Source: Oceanispirochaeta sp963676905
GTDB taxonomy: Bacteria > Spirochaetota > Spirochaetia > DSM-2461
Assembly: GCA_963676905.2 (NCBI GenBank)
Contig: CAXXVE010000001.1
Coordinates: 1,550,001 to 1,614,000, forward strand
Reading direction: 5' to 3'
Length of the DNA stretch: 64,000 nucleotides
A program made the position numbers and the translations under genes. Within the stretch, counting starts at the first letter, position 1, and each line of letters starts with the position of its first letter. Below the pieces are notes generated by a model. It was not told where the DNA came from and did not search any database. It saw only the letters and a program-made list of their open reading frames with translations. This document shows, in pieces, positions 25,820-34,830 of the stretch.

Positions 25820-27286
25820 ATGACCTTTTTATGGTATGACCTTGAAACATTTGGAAAGAATCCCCGATGGGACCGGGTGGCACAGTTTGCCGCCGTCAGG
25901 ACCAACGAAAACTTTGAAGTAATAGAAGATCCGGTGGTGCTCTACTGCCGGATCACACCGGACTACATTCCCGACCCCTATGCCTGTCTTGTGACGGGCA
26001 TTACTCCCCAGGAAACTCTGGAGAAGGGGCTCCGCGAGTATGACTTTATCAAAGCCGTAGACAAGGAGCTCTCCCGCCCCGGCACCTGTGTTGTCGGTTA
26101 CAACAGTATCCGCTTTGATGATGAGTTTGTCCGTAATCTCTACTACCGCAACTTTATGGACCCCTACCGCCGTGAGTGGGCCGACGGCAACAGCCGCTGG
26201 GATATTCTGGACCTTGTCCGTGCCACCCATGACCTCCGGCCTGACGGAATCAACTGGCCGCAAAGGGACGACGGAGGTCCCCTGTTCAAGCTTGAGAAGC
26301 TGACCGAAGCCAACGGCATCAGCCATGAACACGCCCATGACGCCCTGTCGGATGTTTATGCCACCATCGCCATGGCTAAACTTGTAGCGGATACCCAGCC
26401 CAGGCTCTACAGTTACTTCTTCGAGAACCGTCAGAAGGAGAGCCTCAAGAAGATAATCAATCTCGATACACGGGAACCTCTTGTTCATACCTCCGGGATG
26501 TTTACAAGTGCTCTGGGCTGCACAACTCTGGTGGCCCCTCTTGTGGTAGACCCGATGATGAGCAACTCAATTCACTGTTTTGATCTGAGATACGATCCAT
26601 CTCCTCTGATGGAGCTGAGTATAGAAGAGATCCGCCGGAGGATATTTACACCCAGGAAGGAGCTTGAAGAGGCCGGGCTCGACCGGATACCTTTGAAGGA
26701 TATTCATATTGGAAAGTGCCCTGTGGTGGCACCCCTGTCCACACTGGATGATGCCGCGGCGGAGAGGCTTGGAATCGACAGGGAGCTCTGCCTCAGGCAC
26801 AGCCGTATGCTCAGTGCCGATCCTGGTCTCCTGCAGAAGGTCCGGGAGGTCTTCAATCAGGACAAGTCGAAGTACTATCCCGTGGATGATGATCCCGACC
26901 TACAGATCTATTCGGGCGGTTTCTTCCGCAATGATGACAGAATCAGGATGAACATTATCCACCAGACTCCGCCGGAGGAGCTCAAGCATCAGACACTGAA
27001 CTTCTATGATCCCAGAATCCCCGAGATGCTCCGCCGTTTTATAGGCCGGAACTTTCCTCAGACCCTGGATGAGGAGGAGATGCGGGCCTGGAAGTCATCC
27101 TGCGCCGGACGAATCCTCTTTCCCAAGGCCAGAGGGGCTGTTGATCATGGTGAGTATCTAAAAATTCTCGAGAATCTGAAGTACTCCACCGATGTGACCC
27201 CCGAGCAGAAGCTGGTTGTCAAAGAACTGGAGCAGTATGAGCTGATTCTGCGGGACCAGGTTCTGAAGTACGCCCCGGGAGTCTGA
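25820..27286 (+). CDS. sbcB: Exodeoxyribonuclease I (SbcB)
   Basis: 488 residues (E. coli 475). The N-terminal DnaQ-type exonuclease has YDLETFGKNP (acidic pair), RVAQFAAVRT, GYNSIRFDDEFVRN and HAHDALSDVYAT, all close to the enteric enzyme; the ExoI-specific SH3-like and C-terminal regions follow. It degrades single-stranded DNA 3' to 5' in recombination and mismatch repair. The only SD-like sequence (AGGGG) abuts the ATG, while a promoter lies 6 nt upstream, so the mRNA may be leaderless. This enzyme is mostly gammaproteobacterial, so transfer is possible. Confidence 0.94.
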   Translation: MTFLWYDLETFGKNPRWDRVAQFAAVRTNENFEVIEDPVVLYCRITPDYIPDPYACLVTGITPQETLEKGLREYDFIKAVDKELSRPGTCVVGYNSIRFDDEFVRNLYYRNFMDPYRREWADGNSRWDILDLVRATHDLRPDGINWPQRDDGGPLFKLEKLTEANGISHEHAHDALSDVYATIAMAKLVADTQPRLYSYFFENRQKESLKKIINLDTREPLVHTSGMFTSALGCTTLVAPLVVDPMMSNSIHCFDLRYDPSPLMELSIEEIRRRIFTPRKELEEAGLDRIPLKDIHIGKCPVVAPLSTLDDAAAERLGIDRELCLRHSRMLSADPGLLQKVREVFNQDKSKYYPVDDDPDLQIYSGGFFRNDDRIRMNIIHQTPPEELKHQTLNFYDPRIPEMLRRFIGRNFPQTLDEEEMRAWKSSCAGRILFPKARGAVDHGEYLKILENLKYSTDVTPEQKLVVKELEQYELILRDQVLKYAPGV

Positions 27287-27295
27287 GTTTGGAAA

Positions 27296-27317
27296 GGGGA
27301 GTGCCCGGTCACTCCCC
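27296..27317. terminator. Hairpin between convergent sbcB and receiver gene
   Basis: GGGGAGTG-CCCGGT-CACTCCCC, a perfect 8-bp GC-rich stem in the 36-nt gap between convergent genes. Neither side has a full T run; the minus strand has only TTT. A weak or Rho-assisted terminator is plausible. Confidence 0.5.
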
Positions 27318-27322
27318 CTGCC

Positions 27323-28123
27323 TCAGCCCTTGAGGCGGGCAAGCTCCTCTTTGGCCTCCCGCAGCTCTTTCATAAGACTGAGCATACGCACCGAGTTCTT
27401 CATTCGTGCAAGAAAAAGGTTTACGTCAAAGGGCTTCATGATGTAGTCATCTGCACCGAACAGCAGGATCTGGCTCATGGATTTGTAGCTCCTGATACCG
27501 GAAATGGCAATGATCACCTTGTCTCCCGTTTTTTTTCTGAGCTTCATTACAACCTCTTCCCCGGGAATGTCGGGAAGGATAAGATCCACAAGGTAGATTG
27601 AGAAGTCCTCTGTCGAAGAGAGCAGCTCTTCAGGGGACTGGAAGTAGGTGACATTCCTGATGCCGTTGAGGTCGAAGATGCTTTTTATGGCATTAAGGGC
27701 CACCCGGCTGTCATCAAGAACGGCAATTTTCTGCTTCTGCAGCTGCAGGCTGAAGCTGTCATCGTTCATAAAAATATCAAAGTACTTGTCCAGGCGGTGC
27801 TGGGAGAGTTCGGATTTCAGAATATAGTCCACCACGCCCATCTCAAAGAGTTCCTCCCGGGATTCAAGGGAGTTGTTGGATGTAACCGCAATAATCGGGA
27901 TGGCGGCAAAAGTTGACTTTTTCAGATCAGAGATAAAGCTCTCTCCGCTGGTGTCTGCAAGCTCCAGACCCGTAATAATAAGATCTACCTTCTCTGCCTT
28001 CAGGACTTCCATAGCCGAAGCCTCGCCTTCGGCCTCCATAAACTGAAGTCCTTTCTCAATGGCTATATTTTTGATTATTTTTCTGACAAACGAACTGTTG
28101 TCTACGTGAAGTATTGTTTTCAT
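27323..28123 (-). CDS. Response regulator with two receiver domains, first one degenerate
   Basis: 266 residues, two CheY-like domains and no output domain. Receiver 1 (1-120) has HVDNSS in place of the acidic pair and DLIITGLEL where the phospho-accepting Asp should be, so it probably cannot be phosphorylated. Receiver 2 (about 130-250) has VLDDSR, YLVDLILPD and MKPFD, intact. Such proteins act as phosphate sinks or adaptors. GAGG lies 1 nt from the ATG, a poor SD. It is divergent from the RND efflux operon. Confidence 0.88.
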   Translation of the reverse strand: MKTILHVDNSSFVRKIIKNIAIEKGLQFMEAEGEASAMEVLKAEKVDLIITGLELADTSGESFISDLKKSTFAAIPIIAVTSNNSLESREELFEMGVVDYILKSELSQHRLDKYFDIFMNDDSFSLQLQKQKIAVLDDSRVALNAIKSIFDLNGIRNVTYFQSPEELLSSTEDFSIYLVDLILPDIPGEEVVMKLRKKTGDKVIIAISGIRSYKSMSQILLFGADDYIMKPFDVNLFLARMKNSVRMLSLMKELREAKEELARLKG

Positions 28124-28177
28124 ACCTCTATTCTAGTGTATCCCCGGCTGAAAATCATCGAAAATACATCGTATATG

Positions 28178-28197
28178 AACGGCGTTTGCACGCCGTT
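28178..28197. other. Perfect 8-bp hairpin upstream of the RND operon
   Basis: AACGGCGT-TTGC-ACGCCGTT. It lies in the 180-nt divergent gap between the two-receiver gene and the RND adaptor gene, about 50 nt upstream of the RND promoter. No T run follows, so it is more likely a protein-binding site than a terminator. Confidence 0.5.
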
Positions 28198-28246
28198 GGG
28201 AGGGCCTGTGAAGTAAAAAGATAAGACAGAAAGGAATATATTGAAT

Positions 28247-28275
28247 TTGCTGATCAGCTGTTCAATGTTTATATT
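28247..28275 (+). promoter_or_regulatory. RND operon promoter overlapped by a palindrome
   Basis: TTGCTG (28247-28252), 17 nt, TATATT (28270-28275). The 10-bp palindrome GCTGATCAGC (28249-28258) covers the -35 hexamer and is flanked by TTGAA (28241-28245) and TTCAA (28261-28265), forming a near-symmetric 25-bp site. A repressor bound there would block the promoter. No TetR/MarR gene adjoins. Confidence 0.5.
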
Positions 28276-28306
28276 GGATTTATATCCCTTGAAACAAGGA
28301 TGCTGT

Positions 28307-29398
28307 ATGAGAAAGATTCTTCTTGTCATTCTGTCTATATTTCTTTTTTCCTGTGCCCGGGAAGCTGCCGACTCAGGAAGTTCAGCCAGCAGCTGGCAGG
28401 TTGCGGACAAGGATGCTATTCCGGTTTTTACGGGCAAGGTTGTCAGGGAACCCTTCGTTACAGGTGTGGAAGCATCGGGAATTATTGAGGGAATCCGTGA
28501 GGCCGAAGTGGTTTCGGAGACAAGCGGCCTGATCACCTCTATGAATTTTGAAATTGGTGAGTATGTGGAGTCCGGTGATGTTCTGCTGAAGGTGGAAGAC
28601 AGGCTGGCGGGCATCAGTTTTGATTCCGCCGGAAGGGACTATGAGGCTGTTCAGATTGAGTTCGAGGCTCTTGAGAAGTCCTTTAAAACCGGCGGTACCT
28701 CTCAGCTTCTCTACTCTCAGGGACGGGCTCGCCTGGAAGCGGCCCGGTTGCGTATGGAGCAGGCCCGCAAGGTTCTGGACGATACGGCGGTCAAGGCGCC
28801 CTTCAGCGGTTATATAAGCAGCCGCGACTCCTCCATTGCCGAGGGCAGCTACCTGCAATCCTCAAGGACAGTGGCCCATATTGCCGACCTGAGTGCCTGG
28901 CAGATAAGACTGAGTCTGGGGGAGAGCGAAATCTCTCTTGTTAAACCGGGGGATGAAGCGGCTGTCAGGATCAACGCCCTTCCCGGCAAAGAGTTTCCGG
29001 CCCGGGTGAAGGCTGTCTCCCCCGGAAGCCGCAGCGGCGGGGGCGGATTTCCCGTTCTTGTTTCCTGGTCGGACGGGAGCGACCCTTCACTGAAGTCAGG
29101 CATGTCTGCATCGGTTCTTATCCGCCCCGATTATCCGGGGCCTTCACAGATCATTGTCCCCGAAGAGGCTCTTGTGCGGCGGGACTCACAGGATTATGTC
29201 TTCCGGGTGAGGGAAGGGGCTGCCGAAGCTGTCCCTGTACGGGTTCTGCAGTCTCTGGGGAACCGGGTTTCAGTCGCTCCGGTCAGAGGAGAGGAATACT
29301 TTCTTCAGGCCGGTGAGGATCTGATCATAAGCGGCCTCTCCTCGCTTGTCCCCGGAGACCCTGTTCTGCCGTCCTCTTCTGAGGAGAACGAGCCATGA
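28307..29398 (+). CDS. RND efflux periplasmic adaptor (membrane fusion protein), lipoprotein
   Basis: 363 residues from the ATG at 28307 (AAGGA, 6-nt spacing); an earlier ATG at 28241 overlaps the promoter. The signal peptide ends LFSC (lipobox), so the mature protein is acylated. Domains follow the HlyD/AcrA order: a lipoyl half (SGLITSMNFEIGEYVESGDV), a short alpha-hairpin, the second lipoyl half (VKAPFSGYISSRDS), a beta-barrel and a membrane-proximal domain. It bridges the pump to an outer-membrane channel, which is not encoded in this window. It overlaps the pump gene by 4 nt (ATGA). Confidence 0.92.
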   Translation: MRKILLVILSIFLFSCAREAADSGSSASSWQVADKDAIPVFTGKVVREPFVTGVEASGIIEGIREAEVVSETSGLITSMNFEIGEYVESGDVLLKVEDRLAGISFDSAGRDYEAVQIEFEALEKSFKTGGTSQLLYSQGRARLEAARLRMEQARKVLDDTAVKAPFSGYISSRDSSIAEGSYLQSSRTVAHIADLSAWQIRLSLGESEISLVKPGDEAAVRINALPGKEFPARVKAVSPGSRSGGGGFPVLVSWSDGSDPSLKSGMSASVLIRPDYPGPSQIIVPEEALVRRDSQDYVFRVREGAAEAVPVRVLQSLGNRVSVAPVRGEEYFLQAGEDLIISGLSSLVPGDPVLPSSSEENEP

Positions 29399-32300
29399 AT
29401 ATCGGGCGCTTTTCGGTCAATAATCCTGTTCTGCTGAACATCCTTATGGTGACCCTGCTTGTTCTGGGTGGGCTCAGCCTCTCCCGTATGCCGCGGGAAC
29501 AGTTCGCCGAGGTGCCTTTCTACTGGGTGAACATCACTGTCCCCTGGCCCGGAGTGTCGGCGGAAGATGTTGAAAAGCTTGTGACCATCCCTATTGAAAA
29601 TGAAATGCAGGGGCTTGATAAGCTGGATCAGATTCAGTCTCTCAGTTCCGAAGGCCTGTCGGTTGTGAGGGTTGAGTTCGACAGCGGCATCAGTTCCAAT
29701 CAGTTTGACAAGCTCTTTCAGGATGTTCGTACCAGGTTCAGCAAAGTCTCTCTTCCCGAGGGGACCCTGGACAGCTCGGTGGACGACTTCTCATCCAATG
29801 ACTTTCTGCCGGTTGCCGAGCTTGTCCTGTCCTACACAGGGAGTGCCGGAGATCTTTCGGCTGAGGAGGGGTATGCGCTTCTTATCGATCTGGCTGAACG
29901 CTTTCAGGATCAGATGATCCGTGTTCCCGATGTCTCCTCTGTTGATCTTATAGGGGCTCGGGACCGGGAGATCTTTATAGAGGTGAAACCTGCTGTTCTG
30001 GAGAGCTACGGCCTCCGAGTGGGGGATGTTGTTCAGGCTCTTCAGGGAAGAAACAGCAATACCCCCGGAGGTACCCTTACAAGCGGCCGCAGGCAGTACC
30101 TGCTGAGAACCATCGGCGAGCTTGAGACGGTGGATGGACTCAGAGATGTGATTCTCCGCCAGACTCCCGACGGCTACGGCTATATTAAAATTTCCGATGT
30201 CGCCGAGGTGGATGAGGGGTATGATCCCCGGGGAGTCCGCTCCCTCTATAACGGGAATACCGCTGTTACCCTCAGAATCGCCAAGGTACCCAAAGGAAAT
30301 TCAATAAAAATAGTAGAGTCCCTCAGGGCGCTCTCCGGAGAGTGGGAAGAGACCCTTCCTGCGGGAATCAGCCTCCATATCCAGAATGACTCCACCATTC
30401 AGATCCGGGACAGCATTGATGTGCTTGTGAATAACGCCCTCTTCGGCCTTCTCTTTCTTGTCCTTCTGCTCTACCTTTTCGTAGGGCTCAGAAATGCCCT
30501 TATGACGGCTCTGGGTATTCCAGTGACCTTTGCTGTGACATTTCTTATCCTTGACCTCAGCGGTGAGACCTTCAACAGCAACACTCTCTTTGCACTGGTC
30601 CTGGTTCTGGGTCTTATTGTCGACCATGCCATTGTTATTATCGAAAACAGCTTCCGCCTCGAGAATCTCGGTCTGGAAAGGCGGCAGGCGGCCATAGACG
30701 GCAGCAACCAGGTTGTTCTGCCTGTCGCGGCGGCCACGGCAACCACTGTAGCCGCTTTTATTCCCCTTATGCTGCTGCCGGGAACCATCGGAAAGTTCCT
30801 CAGGATCATCCCCCTGACGGTCTCCATCTCCCTGCTAGTCTCCACCCTTGAGGCTGTGATTTTTCTTCCCTCCCACTATGCCGACTGGCCTGAGGGCAGA
30901 AAGGTAACCTTTGCCAAAAGGGAGAGGGAGCTTGTTTTCGCGAAACTCAGGGAGGGGTTTTCCCGGCTTCTTGAGAGGATCTATCACCGCAGGAAACTGG
31001 CTGTACTTCTGATCATTGCCTTCAGCCTCGGTACCTGTTCCCTTGTCCCCATGTTGAAACAGGACCTCTTCAGTGCAGAGGACTTTACACTTTTTTATAT
31101 AGATATCGACCTTCCTCCCGGTTCCTCCCTGGACAGCACTGAAGCTCTGATCCGGGCCTATGAGGAGCGGCTTGTCCCTCTGGTGGGAAACGGAGAGGTT
31201 TCGGGGATCAACAGCTTTATAGGCTTCCGGGCCGGGAGCAGCGGTAATACGGTGCAGGGGAATATCGGGCAGATTGTAGTTGACCTGACCGAGCAGAGTG
31301 AGGGCCGGACAAGGAGTATTACAGGGATTATGGCGGAGCTCAAATCTCTGACAGGTGATATTCCCGGGGCCGATCAGGTCATTTTCAGGAGAGCCACCAA
31401 CGGCCCCCCCACATCGTCTCCCGTCTCCTTCCGCCTCTTCGGTGACTCCTATGAGGACCTGACAAGGGTCGGCACCGCCATTACCGAAGAACTCGCCGCC
31501 TACGGTGAGCTTTACAACATCAAGGACAACTATGAAGCTGGAACACCCGAACTCAGGGTTGTCGTGGACGGCGCCGCTGCGGCGCGATACGGCATGTCGG
31601 CGGTCTATATAGGACAGTATCTCCGTGCCTCCCTGGACGGTGTACGGGCAAGCAGTTTTTTCCAGAACAACAGGGATGTGGATATCTATGTGGGCTTGAG
31701 CGCTGCCGGAACTCTCAGGGCCGAAGAGCTTGCCCAGATGAAGATCAACTCACCTTCGGGAGTTCAGGTTCCACTCTCATCCCTGACCCGTCTGGAGCAG
31801 GGCAGTGCTCTGGCCTCCATAAGGCGGCTGGACGGCAAGCGGGAGATCACAATTACAGCCGACAGTTATGACAACAGCCGGATCCGGGAGATTAATGATG
31901 CTGTGAAGGAGCTCTATAAAGAGCGCTTTGAACGGCGGTACCCCGATATGCGCCTCTCAGTGGGCGGTGAGTTTTCCGATCTGGATGACCTTCTGATTCA
32001 GATCGCCCGGATCTTTCTGCTGGGAATTTTTCTGATCTATCTGATCCTGGGAGCCCAGTTTAACTCCTACTCCCAGCCTTTTCTTATCCTGCTGGCTGTG
32101 CCCTTCGCCTTTGTGGGTGTCGTCCTCTACCTTTTCGTATCAGGTACTCCCTTCTCCACAACCGTTCTCTATTCCGCCGTCGCTCTGGCGGGGATCGCCG
32201 TCAACGACTCCATCGTACTTATCTCCTTTATCAATGAGCTGCGGGCTGAAGGCCGGGGTGTCGGTGAGGCTGTGAAGGAGGCGGCTGCCACCAGGCTGAG

Positions 32301-32496
32301 GCCTATTCTTCTGACATCACTGACGACCATAGCCGGTCTGCTGCCGACGGCTCTCGGGCTGGGAGGCAGGTCGGTGGTATGGGGACCCATGGCCAGCACC
32401 ATCATATTCGGTCTGATCTTCTCCACAATCACCGCTCTGATTCTGATTCCCTCCCTCTACGGCCTTCTCTATGACAGGCGCTCCGGGACGGAATAA
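29395..32496 (+). CDS. RND-family efflux transporter, inner-membrane pump
   Basis: 1033 residues, the usual size, with twelve membrane segments and two large periplasmic loops. It opens with NNPVLLNILMVTLLVLGG and contains PREQFAEVPF and WPGVSAEDVEKLVTIPIEN. Membrane helix 4 reads GLIVDHAIVIIEN: the first AcrB proton-relay Asp is kept, the second is His. Helix 10 reads GIAVNDSIVLISF, with Asn where AcrB has the relay Lys. Substrates (drugs, lipids, metals) cannot be read. It is co-translated with the adaptor and ends at a hairpin terminator. Confidence 0.93.
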   Translation: MNIGRFSVNNPVLLNILMVTLLVLGGLSLSRMPREQFAEVPFYWVNITVPWPGVSAEDVEKLVTIPIENEMQGLDKLDQIQSLSSEGLSVVRVEFDSGISSNQFDKLFQDVRTRFSKVSLPEGTLDSSVDDFSSNDFLPVAELVLSYTGSAGDLSAEEGYALLIDLAERFQDQMIRVPDVSSVDLIGARDREIFIEVKPAVLESYGLRVGDVVQALQGRNSNTPGGTLTSGRRQYLLRTIGELETVDGLRDVILRQTPDGYGYIKISDVAEVDEGYDPRGVRSLYNGNTAVTLRIAKVPKGNSIKIVESLRALSGEWEETLPAGISLHIQNDSTIQIRDSIDVLVNNALFGLLFLVLLLYLFVGLRNALMTALGIPVTFAVTFLILDLSGETFNSNTLFALVLVLGLIVDHAIVIIENSFRLENLGLERRQAAIDGSNQVVLPVAAATATTVAAFIPLMLLPGTIGKFLRIIPLTVSISLLVSTLEAVIFLPSHYADWPEGRKVTFAKRERELVFAKLREGFSRLLERIYHRRKLAVLLIIAFSLGTCSLVPMLKQDLFSAEDFTLFYIDIDLPPGSSLDSTEALIRAYEERLVPLVGNGEVSGINSFIGFRAGSSGNTVQGNIGQIVVDLTEQSEGRTRSITGIMAELKSLTGDIPGADQVIFRRATNGPPTSSPVSFRLFGDSYEDLTRVGTAITEELAAYGELYNIKDNYEAGTPELRVVVDGAAAARYGMSAVYIGQYLRASLDGVRASSFFQNNRDVDIYVGLSAAGTLRAEELAQMKINSPSGVQVPLSSLTRLEQGSALASIRRLDGKREITITADSYDNSRIREINDAVKELYKERFERRYPDMRLSVGGEFSDLDDLLIQIARIFLLGIFLIYLILGAQFNSYSQPFLILLAVPFAFVGVVLYLFVSGTPFSTTVLYSAVALAGIAVNDSIVLISFINELRAEGRGVGEAVKEAAATRLRPILLTSLTTIAGLLPTALGLGGRSVVWGPMASTIIFGLIFSTITALILIPSLYGLLYDRRSGTE

Positions 32497-32544
32497 GCGG
32501 CCCCTGCTGAGCAGAGCAGGGGAGGGAGCGAAACCGCTCTTTTT
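32496..32544 (+). terminator. Terminator after the RND operon
   Basis: CCCCTGCT-GAGCAG-AGCAGGGG is a perfect 8-bp hairpin; outside it AGCGG (32496-32500) pairs with CCGCT (32534-32538), followed by CTTTTT. A smaller GAGCG-AAAC-CGCTC stem before the same T run is an alternative fold. This separates the pump genes from the regulator pair downstream. Confidence 0.8.
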
Positions 32545-32552
32545 ATATTTCA

Positions 32553-32577
32553 TTCACACTTTTTTCACAGCTCACAG
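32553..32577 (+). promoter_or_regulatory. TTCACA direct repeats upstream of the OmpR-type regulator
   Basis: TTCACA at 32553-32558 and again at 32564-32569 (11-bp period), then CTCACA at 32571-32576. OmpR/PhoB-type regulators bind direct repeats spaced about one turn apart, so autoregulation is plausible. TATACT at 32579-32584 could be the -10 element, leaving only 6 nt to the ATG. Confidence 0.45.
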
Positions 32578-32590
32578 TTATACTGGAACT

Positions 32591-33292
32591 ATGAAAACGA
32601 TTCTTGTTGCAGAAGATGAACGCGGAATAAACGAAATGATCTGCGATTACCTGGAGGCCCTGGGCTTCTCTACTATCTCGGTCTATGACGGGATTGATGC
32701 CCTCAAGAGCTGGCGGAAGGGCGGGGTCGATCTGATTCTTCTGGATATCATGATGCCCCGTCTGGATGGAACAGAGGTCCTCCGTGAAATCCGTAAGGAG
32801 TCGGATATCCCCGTACTGATGGTTACTGCGAAGACTGAGGAAGGGGATACTGTACTGGGACTGGAACTGGGTGCCGATGACTATATTGCCAAACCCTTCA
32901 GCATGAAGGAACTTGCCGCCCGGATCAGAACCGTGATGAGACGCTCTTCTCCGCCCCCGGCCCCTTCTCAGGACCTGGAGATGCCGGTCAGGCTTTCCAT
33001 CGGAGATCTTGAAATCGACAGGGACAAGCACTCAGTGACAGTCCGGGGCGGTAAGGTGGAGCTGACGGCAGCGCAGTTTGAAATACTGGAGCGGATGATC
33101 AGCTCTCCGGGGCGGGTCTTCTCCCGAATGGACCTCCTTCATACATTTCAGGAAGATCCCTACGAGGGCTATGAACGGTCCATCGATGTGCATATCAAGA
33201 ATATAAGGAAGCTTATCGAAGAGGACCCCTCCCATCCCGAGTATATTCTGACAGTCTGGGGAGTGGGCTACAAGATGCGGGAGAGCGAATGA
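32591..33292 (+). CDS. OmpR/PhoB-family response regulator
   Basis: 233 residues from the ATG at 32591; an in-frame upstream start at 32471 would run through the RND terminator and is rejected. The receiver domain has VAEDE, LILLDIMMPRLDG and DDYIAKPFS. The winged-helix output domain starts near 135 and ends YEGYERSIDVHIKNIRKLI...VWGVGYK, the OmpR DNA-recognition region. The partner kinase follows with a 4-nt overlap. Its position beside the RND genes suggests envelope stress or efflux control. Confidence 0.93.
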   Translation: MKTILVAEDERGINEMICDYLEALGFSTISVYDGIDALKSWRKGGVDLILLDIMMPRLDGTEVLREIRKESDIPVLMVTAKTEEGDTVLGLELGADDYIAKPFSMKELAARIRTVMRRSSPPPAPSQDLEMPVRLSIGDLEIDRDKHSVTVRGGKVELTAAQFEILERMISSPGRVFSRMDLLHTFQEDPYEGYERSIDVHIKNIRKLIEEDPSHPEYILTVWGVGYKMRESE

Positions 33293-34746
33293 AGATATCC
33301 CTCACAACCCGTCTTGTAATGATCATGGTCCTCTCCGTATTTTTCAGTTCCCTTGTAAGCATCTTTTTTGTCAGCTCGGTGACTATGAACAGGGTGCGTC
33401 TGATGAACAGCCGCCGGGACAGCAATATTGCCTCGGTCGTTGCGGATACTCTGACCGCAGCAGCGGAGAAGGGACAGCTTGAACAGACTCTTAGAACCAT
33501 GAGTATGAGACGAAATGGTCAGGGTATGATGGAAGGGCGGATGGGAATGATGCCTCCCAGAGATAACGGCCGGAATCAGGTCCTTCCCCTGCGGCCTCTT
33601 GTTGTTCCCGAGGGGGATGAACTTATCCCTCTTATTGTTACCGATGCAAACGGTGCTATTCTGCAGGGGGAGTATCGAGTCCCCGGAGAGGGATCCGCCC
33701 GGCACAGTCTCACTCCCGAAGAGTACCGTCAGGGAGAACCTTTTCTGTCAGATGGTGAGGTAGCTGGCTATGTCCTTGCGGGAAACCAGGCGGGACAGGC
33801 GGAGGGTTTTGTTGATCTCTACCACATGAGCTCCCTTTTTCACAGCATACTTCTCTATCCCATTCTTTCAGCCCTCTGTGCCTCCCTTCTGGGAGTCGTT
33901 CTTCTGAGGCGGACCCTCCGTCCCCTGAAGAGCCTTCACCGCGGAGTGCAGACCCTGCAGAAGGGAGAGTACGGATTCAGGGTGGAGATTCCCCGGTCTA
34001 AGCTTGGAATTGAAGATGATCTGACCCTCCTCTCCCGGGGATTCAATGATATGGCTGAATCCCTCGAGGCTTCAGAAGTGTGGAAAAAGCAGATCATCAG
34101 TGATACAGCCCACGAACTCCGTACCCCGGTAAGCCTCATTATGGGAAATCTTGAGATGATTCTCGACGGCGTCTATAAGGCCGACAGGGGGAGGCTTGAG
34201 TCTCTGTACAGGGAGACCCGTTCCCTGGCCGACCTGGTGCGTAACCTTCAGCTTCTTGCAAGTGAGGAGTCGGGCAGCAGGAGAAGTGAGGTTGAAGATT
34301 TTTCTCTTTCCGCTCTTGTGGAGAGCGCCGCCGCTGATTTCAGGGCTCTGGCGCTGCAGAAGAGTATCGAAGTTTCACTTGAGTCGGATTCAGATATTTT
34401 TTTTGAGGGAGACCGTCAGAAAACAAAGCAGGTCATTGGCAATCTTATGACCAATGCTCTCCGCCATACACCGGAATCCGGACGCATAACTCTCCGCTGC
34501 CGGCGGGCTAAAAACAACATTTATGTAGATGTTGAAGATTCAGGGCTTGGAATTCCGGAAGAGTTAAGAGAGAAGATTTTTAACAGATTTTTCAAGATTG
34601 ATAAATCACGGAGCAGTGAAGGCAGCGGGTTGGGGCTCTCAATCAGCAGGATTATAATTGAAAATCAGGGAGGAACAATTGAGGCTCTGCAGGGAGAGTC
34701 CGGCGGGGCTTTGCTGAGAATCTCTTTTCCCTGTAAGAAAATATAA
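33289..34746 (+). CDS. Sensor histidine kinase, HAMP-type, partner of the OmpR regulator
   Basis: 485 residues. Membrane helix near 10-30, a periplasmic domain of about 150 residues with a Met-rich patch (RTMSMRRNGQGMMEGRMGMM), a second helix near 180-205, HAMP, then the H-box SDTAHELRTPVSLIMGN, N-box TNALRHTP, and G-boxes DSGLGIPEE and GSGLGLSIS. All catalytic motifs are intact. The Met/Arg-rich periplasmic segment could sense metal ions such as copper or silver (inference). Start ATG overlaps the regulator stop. Confidence 0.92.
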   Translation: MKISLTTRLVMIMVLSVFFSSLVSIFFVSSVTMNRVRLMNSRRDSNIASVVADTLTAAAEKGQLEQTLRTMSMRRNGQGMMEGRMGMMPPRDNGRNQVLPLRPLVVPEGDELIPLIVTDANGAILQGEYRVPGEGSARHSLTPEEYRQGEPFLSDGEVAGYVLAGNQAGQAEGFVDLYHMSSLFHSILLYPILSALCASLLGVVLLRRTLRPLKSLHRGVQTLQKGEYGFRVEIPRSKLGIEDDLTLLSRGFNDMAESLEASEVWKKQIISDTAHELRTPVSLIMGNLEMILDGVYKADRGRLESLYRETRSLADLVRNLQLLASEESGSRRSEVEDFSLSALVESAAADFRALALQKSIEVSLESDSDIFFEGDRQKTKQVIGNLMTNALRHTPESGRITLRCRRAKNNIYVDVEDSGLGIPEELREKIFNRFFKIDKSRSSEGSGLGLSISRIIIENQGGTIEALQGESGGALLRISFPCKKI

Positions 34747-34830
34747 TGAAACAGTATTTCAAAATCAGGTGAATAGATAAGAGTCGTTCACAGTATTCAT
34801 AAATGAACTGGATGAAATCTTTTCAATTTC

